Below are positions 1 to 4,987 of a stretch of 5,713 nt of DNA, in pieces. The notes beneath the pieces are model-generated. The model had not been told where the DNA came from. It worked only from the letters and a program-made list of their open reading frames with translations, and searched no databases. Position 1 is the stretch's first letter. The number at the start of each line of letters is the position of its first letter. This stretch comes from an uncultured Burkholderiales bacterium (GTDB lineage: Bacteria; Pseudomonadota; Gammaproteobacteria; Burkholderiales; Burkholderiaceae_C), in assembly GCA_903953985.1 (NCBI GenBank), contig CAJBLW010000522.1, forward strand, positions 1-5,713, in the 5' to 3' direction. The translations under genes were made by a program, and so were the position numbers.

Positions 1-301
1 AACTGGCTGCCCGCATGACCATCGAACCGCCAATGTCGGCCAGGATCGCTGCCACTGCGTCGGCATGCGCCAAAATGTTTTCGCCCGTGTCCAGCGTTTC
101 GCCCGCGATCAGCGGTTCAGCAAAGGCGCGGGCTTTGGCCAGGGTTTCGCCATGTTGGGCGCTTTCAGCGGCATCGGCCGTGGCGAGCACCACTGGCGGC
201 AATGAGGCGGGCGGCAATGCCGCGGGGGGGAAGTCCGGTGAGTGCAAACGACCCGGTGGCGACATCGGCCTGGCGGAATGGCTGGAAGTGGGGCTGACCA
301 T
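1..301 (-). CDS. relA: RelA/SpoT-family (p)ppGpp synthetase, N-terminal part (runs off left edge)
   Basis: The minus strand from the ATG at 301-299 is open for 100 codons to the window edge, so only the N-terminus is present. Residues 1-45 are proline/serine-rich and probably disordered. From about residue 52 the sequence looks like the start of the N-terminal HD-type domain of long RSH proteins: a helix like GETLAKARAFAEPLI, then LDTGENILAHADAVAAIL. The latter lines up with the family pattern SGEPYI-x-HP-x-x-VA-x-IL, with His79 in the position of the first metal-ligand histidine. Long RSH enzymes make (p)ppGpp from ATP and GTP/GDP on starved ribosomes. The HD motif and synthetase domain lie outside the window, so RelA (synthetase only) versus SpoT (bifunctional) is not settled; the divergent spelling of the motif favours RelA. 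The ATG is 4 nt after the hydrolase stop with only a weak GAG as Shine-Dalgarno site, suggesting translational coupling. Confidence 0.75.
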   Translation of the reverse strand, partial: MVSPTSSHSARPMSPPGRLHSPDFPPAALPPASLPPVVLATADAAESAQHGETLAKARAFAEPLIAGETLDTGENILAHADAVAAILADIGGSMVMRAAS

Positions 302-305
302 GGTC

Positions 306-1244
306 TCAATCGCCAAGTAAAAACTTGGTCACTACCGCAATTTGGGCATCGCCTGTCAAGGTGGGGGCATGGCCAAAACCCGGCCAAGTGTCCAGCTGGG
401 CGCGGGGGCCGCGTTCGGTCATGGCGGTGGCGGTTTCGGGGTTGAGCAAGTCAGAGTCTTGCCCGCGGATGAGCAAGGTTTTCGCCTGAATCTGGTCGTA
501 CAACGCCCACAGTGCAGCTTCGCCCGCCGCGGCTGCTTCGGGTGTTAGGGCGCGCACCGGCACGCCAATCGACGGGTCGTAATGCAAAGTCACGGCACCA
601 TTGGTGCCTGGGCGCAACATGTGCGCAGACATCTCGCGCCACACATCGGCAGGCACAGGCCCAAAACCGCTTGACAGAGCCCACAGAGCGGCGGCCGCCT
701 CATCCAGATCGCGGTACTGGCCGTATTGGCCTACATAGCTTTGCATGCGCTGCACCGAGCCCCAGGCGATGGCTGGCCCCACATCGTTCAGCACCAGACG
801 GCGAAACGGCGCAGGCAGCGGCAGACCCGGCTGCCCCGCCAGCACCATGCCGATCAGCCCCCCCATGCTGGTGCCCACCCAATCCAGGGTTTGCAGGGGA
901 TTTTCTGGATCCATTTGGTTTTTGACCTGGGCCAGCATGGCCAGCATGTCGGCGGCATATTGCGCAATCTGGTAACCAGCCGGGTCAGCCAGCCAATCGC
1001 TGCGGCCACGCCCCACCACATCGGGGCAAATGACTTGCACGGGATGAGGACTTTGGGCGACCAAGGCCTGAGCCAATTGGTCAAAATCCCGACCCTGACG
1101 CGTCAGGCCATGCACACACACCACCAGGTGGGCCGCGTGCGCGTCGCCCCAGCGCCAAAAAGCCATGCGGTGCCCACCCTCGGGATGGGGACAGGCCACA
1201 AATTCAAGTTGAGGTTGGGAGTGCGCGGGCATCGTGGCGGTCAT
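306..1244 (-). CDS. Alpha/beta-hydrolase fold protein
   Basis: This is a 312-residue protein counted from the ATG at 1244-1242. It has the ordered landmarks of a single-domain alpha/beta hydrolase: an oxyanion-side HG at residues 45-46 (VCVHGLTRQG), a PDVVGRGRSD loop near 74-83, the nucleophile elbow GTSMGG with Ser126, an acid in RGQDSDLL (Asp265 most likely, Asp263 possible) and a C-terminal GFGH with His292. A complete triad suggests an active esterase, lipase or related hydrolase, probably cytoplasmic since no signal peptide is seen. The substrate cannot be read from sequence. A role on hydroxybutyrate oligomers is tempting because of the divergent dehydrogenase gene, but this is only inference. 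The frame extends 5 codons further to a TTG at 1259; I prefer the ATG because neither site has a clear Shine-Dalgarno sequence and TTG is a rarer start. A third possible start is the ATG at 1232. It is followed at once by the relA-like gene. Confidence 0.88.
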   Translation of the reverse strand: MTATMPAHSQPQLEFVACPHPEGGHRMAFWRWGDAHAAHLVVCVHGLTRQGRDFDQLAQALVAQSPHPVQVICPDVVGRGRSDWLADPAGYQIAQYAADMLAMLAQVKNQMDPENPLQTLDWVGTSMGGLIGMVLAGQPGLPLPAPFRRLVLNDVGPAIAWGSVQRMQSYVGQYGQYRDLDEAAAALWALSSGFGPVPADVWREMSAHMLRPGTNGAVTLHYDPSIGVPVRALTPEAAAAGEAALWALYDQIQAKTLLIRGQDSDLLNPETATAMTERGPRAQLDTWPGFGHAPTLTGDAQIAVVTKFLLGD

Positions 1245-1265
1245 GACAAAGCGTAACAATCAAAA

Positions 1266-1297
1266 GCGCTGCGGCTCAAAACGAGGTTTTGCAGCGC
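1266..1297. repeat. Bipartite inverted repeat (hairpin or operator) in the divergent intergenic gap
   Basis: GCGCTG (1266-1271) is complementary to CAGCGC (1292-1297), and inside it CAAAAC (1277-1282) is complementary to GTTTTG (1286-1291) across a 3-nt GAG loop. The only unpaired part is CGGCT (1272-1276) on one arm. Together this gives 12 perfect base pairs with a 5-nt bulge. Read on the minus strand, the stem is followed directly by TTTTG, so it resembles an intrinsic terminator or a leader hairpin for the hydrolase unit. Read on the plus strand it abuts the CATAAT box at 1298-1303. It could be a transcriptional element, a regulator site or an RNA structure; sequence alone does not decide. 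Confidence 0.6.
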
Positions 1298-1303
1298 CAT
1301 AAT
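1298..1303 (+). promoter_or_regulatory. Possible -10 box for the dehydrogenase unit
   Basis: CATAAT matches the sigma-70 -10 consensus TATAAT at five of six positions and lies 42 nt before the start codon of the 3-hydroxybutyrate dehydrogenase gene. The -35 region is poor: CTCAAA at 1275-1280 with 17-nt spacing matches TTGACA at three positions. The candidate -35 falls within the inverted repeat at 1266-1297, so anything binding that repeat would compete with polymerase. This is a weak call made on the -10 box and position. Confidence 0.35.
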
Positions 1304-1333
1304 GGGTTTTTTGAACATCCTAATTCATCTTTC

Positions 1334-1337
1334 GGAG
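1334..1337 (+). promoter_or_regulatory. Ribosome binding site that fixes the dehydrogenase start
   Basis: GGAG lies 8 nt before the ATG at 1346. The frame is open upstream to a TTG at 1289, but the Shine-Dalgarno site and the family's usual N-terminus (a short lead into the first beta strand of the Rossmann fold) both select 1346. Confidence 0.8.
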
Positions 1338-1345
1338 TGGACATC

Positions 1346-2116
1346 ATGTTGCAAGGTAAAACAGCTTTGGTCACCGGCTCTACCAGCGGTATTGGTTTGG
1401 GCATTGCCAAGTCTTTGGCCAAACAAGGTGCCAACATCGTGCTCAACGGCTTTGGCGATGTCGAAGGACCCAAGGCCGAAATTGCCACCCTGGGCGTGAA
1501 AGTCGCTTATCACGGCGCCGACATGAGCAAAGCCCACGAGATCGAAGCCATGATGAAGTTCGCCGCCGACACCTTTGGCCGTGTGGACATTTTGGTGAAC
1601 AACGCCGGCATCCAACATGTCGCCAAGATCGAAGACTTCCCGGTCGAGCGCTGGGACGCCATCATCGCCATCAACTTGACGAGCGCCTTCCATGCCACCC
1701 GCCTGGCCTTGCCCGCGATGAAAGCTGCGAATTGGGGACGGATCATCAACGTGGCGTCAACCCATGGCTTGGTCGGCTCTGCCGAAAAATCAGCTTACGT
1801 TGCCTCCAAACACGGCGTGGTGGGTTTGACCAAAGTCACCGCCCTGGAGAACGCCACCACCGGCGTGACTTGCAACGCGATTTGCCCCGGTTGGGTACTG
1901 ACCCCTCTGGTGCAAAAACAGGTGGACGCCAAAGCCGCTGCCATGGGCCTGTCCAACGAAGAAGCCAAAAAAGTCCTGCTGCTGGAAAAAGAACCATCGA
2001 TGCAATTCACCACCCCCGAAGAGCTGGGCGAGCTGGCGGTTTTCTTTTGCTCGGCCGCTGGCAACAACGTGCGCGGTGTGGCCTGGAACATGGATGGCGG
2101 CTGGACTGCCCAGTAA
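1346..2116 (+). CDS. bdhA: D-3-hydroxybutyrate dehydrogenase (short-chain dehydrogenase)
   Basis: This 256-residue protein is of normal length for the classical SDR family. It should oxidise (R)-3-hydroxybutyrate to acetoacetate with NAD+ (EC 1.1.1.30), a step in the use of polyhydroxybutyrate and ketone bodies, in the cytoplasm. Visible motifs are the nucleotide-binding TGSTSGIG (10-17), NNAG (85-88), Asn110, catalytic Ser138 in NVASTHG, and Tyr151/Lys155 in YVASK, then PGW (181-183). The substrate-site residues known from Pseudomonas fragi HBDH all recur at a constant offset of four: Gln90, His140, Lys148, Trp183, Gln192 and Trp253. That makes the substrate call much stronger than for a generic SDR. 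It is first in a tight rightward cluster; the response regulator gene starts 4 nt after its TAA stop. The names bdh and hbdH are also used for this gene. Confidence 0.95.
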   Translation: MLQGKTALVTGSTSGIGLGIAKSLAKQGANIVLNGFGDVEGPKAEIATLGVKVAYHGADMSKAHEIEAMMKFAADTFGRVDILVNNAGIQHVAKIEDFPVERWDAIIAINLTSAFHATRLALPAMKAANWGRIINVASTHGLVGSAEKSAYVASKHGVVGLTKVTALENATTGVTCNAICPGWVLTPLVQKQVDAKAAAMGLSNEEAKKVLLLEKEPSMQFTTPEELGELAVFFCSAAGNNVRGVAWNMDGGWTAQ

Positions 2117-2120
2117 ACCT

Positions 2121-2849
2121 ATGAGTCAATCAAAACGTTTGGACAAAATCGTCATCGTGGACGATGACGCCCGGATTCGAGACTTGTTGCGCCGATTTTT
2201 GTCGCAAGAAGGTTTTGATGTTTTGCTGGCCGAAGACGGCCGCGCACTGGACCGCATCCTGCTGCGTGAGACCATCGATTTGATGGTGCTGGACCTGATG
2301 CTGCCCGGCGAAGACGGTCTGAGTATTTGCAAACGCTTGCGTGCCGCCGGGGTCAAAACACCCGTGATCATGCTGACCGCCAAAGGCGAAGACGTCGACC
2401 GCATCAACGGCTTGGAAATTGGGGCCGACGACTACTTGGGCAAACCCTTCAACCCCAGGGAGTTGCTGGCCCGCATCCATGCGGTACTGCGCCGCAGGCC
2501 CGTCAACGAACTGCCCGGCTCGCCCTCTGCTGAAGACGAGGTGATCAACTTTGGCCACTTCAAACTCGACTTAGGCGCCAGAGCGCTGAGCAAAGACGGC
2601 GTGGACATGGCGCTGACCACCGGCGAATTTGCCATGCTCAAGGCTTTGGCCAGACACCCCCGTCAATCGCTCACGCGCGACAAGCTTGCTCAACTGGCGC
2701 GTGGCCGAGAGTTCGAGCCCTTTGACCGCAGCCTCGATGTGCAGATTTCCCGTCTGCGAAAAATGATCGAAGTCGACCCCGCCTCGCCCAAAATCATCCA
2801 GACCGTCTGGGGTGTCGGTTACGTCTTTGTGCCCGATGGACAAGCGTGA
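2121..2849 (+). CDS. ompR: OmpR-family response regulator
   Basis: This is a 242-residue two-domain regulator. The receiver domain spans about residues 9-125, with the acidic pair Asp14/Asp15, phospho-acceptor Asp58 in VLDLMLPGEDG, Thr86 in MLTAKG and Lys108 in GKPF. The C-terminal winged-helix DNA-binding domain spans about 142-238 and ends in the typical TVWGVGYVFVP wing. Similarity of both halves to OmpR and the adjacent EnvZ-like kinase support OmpR; it should be phosphorylated by that kinase and then bind promoters of envelope/porin-type genes, though the targets here are unknown. The start is the ATG at 2121, 4 nt after the dehydrogenase stop; the gap holds no recognisable Shine-Dalgarno site, so translation probably depends on ribosomes arriving from the upstream gene. 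Its last 14 nt overlap the kinase gene. Confidence 0.93.
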   Translation: MSQSKRLDKIVIVDDDARIRDLLRRFLSQEGFDVLLAEDGRALDRILLRETIDLMVLDLMLPGEDGLSICKRLRAAGVKTPVIMLTAKGEDVDRINGLEIGADDYLGKPFNPRELLARIHAVLRRRPVNELPGSPSAEDEVINFGHFKLDLGARALSKDGVDMALTTGEFAMLKALARHPRQSLTRDKLAQLARGREFEPFDRSLDVQISRLRKMIEVDPASPKIIQTVWGVGYVFVPDGQA

Positions 2850-4227
2850 AACAGCGCCCATTGCCGCAGATGAGGTGACGGCCCCAACTGCAGTGGGCCC
2901 TCTGGTCAAGCTCAGTCTTTTTTGGCGCACCTTCATCCTGTTGGCCATCCTGATTTTTTTCAGCAGTGTGGTGTGGTTGCAGATGTTCAAAACTCAGGAA
3001 TACGAGCCCCGCATCCTGCGCAATGCCCACCAAATCGCCACGGTGGTCAACCTGACCAAAACCGCACTGAAAAACAGCGACGAAATAGCCCGCTTGTCTC
3101 TCATCACCATGCTGGCCGACGAAGAGGATGTCAGCATCCAGCTGCGCGAACCCACAGATCGCATCGTGGCCTTCACCGATTCCAGCATGGACAGCCGACT
3201 GGTCAATGAGATGGTCAAACGACTGGGACCCGGCACCGTTGTGGCCTCCAGCGTGAACGATGAAGAAGGTTTGTGGATTGGCTTTGTCATCGAACGCGAC
3301 AGCTATTGGTTACAGATGGACCCTTCTCGCCTCAAACCCCTGGGGGGCACTGCCTGGCTGATCTGGCTGAGCATCACCACATCGCTGTCATTGCTAGGGG
3401 CGGCCGTCATGGCAGGTTTGATCAACCGACCGCTCAAACGCCTGTCCTACGCCGCCAGTCGCGTGCGGGAGGGGCATTTTCATGGCGCAGCCCTGGACGA
3501 GGGGGCCGCGACCAGCGAGATACGTGAAGTCAACATTGGTTTCAACCGGATGGCCGAACGCCTTGCCAAAATAGAAGCCGAACGCGCCTTGATGTTGGCC
3601 GGGATATCGCACGACCTGCGTACGCCCTTGGCCCGGTTGCGTCTAGAGACAGAGCTGAGCGTGAGCGACCCGCAAACCCGCGAGCTGATGGCGGCCGACA
3701 TTGAGCAACTGGACGACATCATTGACAAATTCTTGGACTATGCCCGACCAGAACCTACCGAGTTGGGGCCTGTGCTTTTGACGGGCGTGATCAGCCGCTG
3801 CATCACCCCGTGGCGCAACAACGCACGCTTGCAAATCACGGTGGACGTGAGCGAAGACTTGCAAGTTCAAGCTGAACCGGTAGAACTGGGGCGCGTGATG
3901 TCGAACCTGCTGGAAAACGCAAGGCGCTACGGCCAAAGCCCCGAAGACGGCATCACACGCGTCGAAATCGTCGCCCGTGTGCACGATGGCTGGGTGCTGC
4001 TGCGGGTGCGAGACCAAGGTCCAGGCGTGACTGAAGAAACACTCAAAAATCTCACCCAACCTTTCTTCAGAGGCGATGCGGCCCGAACATCTGCCACCGG
4101 CTCTGGCCTTGGCCTGGCCATCGTCGAGCGAGCCGTTCAGCGAATGGGTGGCACTTTTTCAGTGTTCAACAACAGCGCTGGCGGCTTGATGGCCCTGATG
4201 AAATTCAGGCAAACCGACAGCGACTGA
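2836..4227 (+). CDS. envZ: EnvZ-type sensor histidine kinase
   Basis: This is a 463-residue inner-membrane kinase. In order: a short cytoplasmic tail (1-28), TM1 about 29-50 (FILLAILIFFSSVVWLQM), a periplasmic sensor region of about 120 residues (51-171), TM2 about 172-195, a HAMP linker from about 196 starting INRPLKRL, the dimerisation and phospho-acceptor helix with His259 in GISHDLRTPLARLRLE, and the ATP-binding domain with N-box NLLENARRYG (357-366), G1 box DQGPG (393-397), FFRGD (410-414) and G2 box GSGLGLAIV (422-430). All catalytic boxes are intact, so kinase and phosphatase activity toward the upstream OmpR-type regulator is expected. The ATG at 2836 overlaps the regulator's end by 14 nt in another frame, a strong sign of translational coupling. 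A GTG eight codons earlier (2812) is also in frame but would lengthen the overlap. No clear terminator follows the TGA. Confidence 0.93.
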   Translation: MDKRETAPIAADEVTAPTAVGPLVKLSLFWRTFILLAILIFFSSVVWLQMFKTQEYEPRILRNAHQIATVVNLTKTALKNSDEIARLSLITMLADEEDVSIQLREPTDRIVAFTDSSMDSRLVNEMVKRLGPGTVVASSVNDEEGLWIGFVIERDSYWLQMDPSRLKPLGGTAWLIWLSITTSLSLLGAAVMAGLINRPLKRLSYAASRVREGHFHGAALDEGAATSEIREVNIGFNRMAERLAKIEAERALMLAGISHDLRTPLARLRLETELSVSDPQTRELMAADIEQLDDIIDKFLDYARPEPTELGPVLLTGVISRCITPWRNNARLQITVDVSEDLQVQAEPVELGRVMSNLLENARRYGQSPEDGITRVEIVARVHDGWVLLRVRDQGPGVTEETLKNLTQPFFRGDAARTSATGSGLGLAIVERAVQRMGGTFSVFNNSAGGLMALMKFRQTDSD

Positions 4228-4272
4228 CCCGCCCCACGGTGCCACACGGCAAAGCCCCATCAAAAAATCAGG

Positions 4273-4278
4273 TACAAT
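4273..4278 (+). promoter_or_regulatory. Possible rpoD promoter -10 box
   Basis: TACAAT matches five of six bases of the sigma-70 -10 consensus, just downstream of an A-rich stretch (4262-4267). No good -35 hexamer is found 16-18 nt upstream (CAAAGC at 4250-4255 with 17-nt spacing is poor). If used, transcription would begin around 4285 and give a leader of about 240 nt. The call rests on the -10 box and on the absence of another obvious promoter near rpoD. Confidence 0.4.
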
Positions 4279-4466
4279 CTAGGGTTTTCGGCAAGCGCGA
4301 CAGCAGCACCTCCGGCCCGACCACCGCCTTCAGCGCGACGCCCCCAAGTGGGCAGGTCACCGTTCCGCAAGGACTGCATCCCAAATGTTCGCCCACCCTC
4401 TTGCCAATGCAGATTGAACACCCATCTGGGCTATTGATCTGTGCCTTAACCCACGCCCGCGCCGGG

Positions 4467-4517
4467 ATGTATTTGGCGCTGACTGTGTCTGTTTACTTGT
4501 TCCTTTTTGTGATCTGA
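4467..4517 (+). CDS. Candidate 16-residue hydrophobic leader peptide before rpoD (uncertain)
   Basis: The ATG at 4467 opens a short frame reading MYLALTVSVYLFLFVI and ends at TGA 4515-4517. The stop overlaps the first bases of the rpoD Shine-Dalgarno site and lies 8 nt before the rpoD start. The ATG sits in the loop of a possible GCGCC/GGCGC hairpin. There is no properly spaced Shine-Dalgarno site; only GGG abuts the ATG. The hydrophobic composition may simply reflect a U-rich leader, because codons with T in the second position encode hydrophobic residues. I list it for its position, not because it matches a family. Confidence 0.2.
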   Translation: MYLALTVSVYLFLFVI

Positions 4518-4519
4518 GG
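4516..4519 (+). promoter_or_regulatory. Ribosome binding site of rpoD
   Basis: GAGG lies 6 nt before the ATG at 4526. It is the only good Shine-Dalgarno match near the start and supports that start codon. It overlaps the TGA of the mini-ORF at 4467-4517. Confidence 0.75.
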
Positions 4520-4525
4520 TTGACC

Positions 4526-4987
4526 ATGCCCGCTCAAAAGCCCAAGAAGCCTGCTCAGGCCCCTGCCAAGTCCAAAGCCGTTGCCAAGACCCCTGTCACT
4601 GCCAAAGCCAAAGCGCCCGTCGCCAAGGCCAAGCCAGCAGTGAAAGCGCCAGCCAAAGCACCTGCGAAGGTGTCCGCCCCAACGGCGGCCAAAAAACCTG
4701 CCCTACCGGCGGGCAAAGTGGCCCCCAAGGCAGCAGCGCCCAAAGTCAAGGCCACGCCCGCCCCAGCCGCCCCTGCCAAGCCTGAGAAGAAAGCCGCCCC
4801 CGTGCCCGCCAAGAAATCCGAAGTCATCGACAAGAAACCCACTGCCAAAGCCAAAGAAGCCGCAGCCGACACCCAACTCAAGAAACCAAGCAAAGTTGCC
4901 AAAGCACCTGCACCAACACCTGCCGAAGACAACAAGCCTGCGGCCAAAAAAATAGTGGTCGGAGCCAAACGCGGACCCAAGAAAAAA
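4526..4987 (+). repeat. Low-complexity Lys/Ala/Pro-coding tract at the 5' end of rpoD
   Basis: The first 154 codons are built from degenerate AK, AP, PAK and AKK units, roughly a quarter of them lysine (about 39), with only a few acidic residues. The DNA is correspondingly repetitive in GCC, AAG/AAA and CCT/CCC codons. One exact 17-bp direct repeat, CACTGCCAAAGCCAAAG, occurs at 4597-4613 and 4840-4856. The protein segment resembles histone-H1-like bacterial tails and is expected to be disordered and positively charged. Such tracts can expand or contract by slippage or recombination, so length variation between strains is likely. Confidence 0.85.

Larger units (their letters stand above)
4228..4525 (+). 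other. Non-coding gap and probable long 5' leader of rpoD
   Basis: This 298-nt stretch has no gene of a family I recognise. It contains a -10-like box at 4273-4278, implying a leader of about 240 nt if used. It also contains alternative small stems: CAGAT at 4410-4414 can pair with ATCTG at 4424-4428 or at 4437-4441, and GCGCC at 4459-4463 can pair with GGCGC at 4475-4479. A U-rich tract occupies about 4489-4512, and a good rpoD ribosome site lies at the end. I see no intrinsic terminator for the kinase gene, so read-through from the ompR-envZ unit into rpoD is possible. A 92-codon frame with a GTG start (4239-4517) spans the gap but lacks coding support. Confidence 0.55.

Noticed and set aside
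15..320. A 101-codon plus-strand frame at the left edge
   Set aside because: The minus strand is open throughout and matches the start of a RelA/SpoT-family protein; the plus-strand frame is low complexity with no motif.
726..1256. A 176-codon plus-strand frame opposite the hydrolase
   Set aside because: The minus-strand frame carries a complete hydrolase triad; the plus-strand translation has no motif and is a typical high-GC shadow frame.
1250..1279. Possible minus-strand promoter for the hydrolase (TTGAGC at 1279-1274, TACGCT at 1255-1250)
   Set aside because: The -10 matches at only three of six positions, and the transcript would start at or after the preferred ATG, so it is not supported.
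4294..4339. Direct repeat AGCGCGAC at 4294-4301 and 4332-4339
   Set aside because: Eight bases in GC-rich DNA with only two copies and no dyad symmetry; most likely chance.
4239..4517. A 92-codon frame starting at GTG that fills the envZ-rpoD gap
   Set aside because: It has no Shine-Dalgarno site, contains the probable rpoD -10 box, has no recognisable domain and an uneven composition. Only its last 16 codons are kept, as a low-confidence mini-ORF.
4308..4520. Possible long-range pairing of ACCTC (4308-4312) with the rpoD ribosome site GAGGT (4516-4520)
   Set aside because: Only five base pairs over about 200 nt, which is expected by chance; it cannot be extended on either side.
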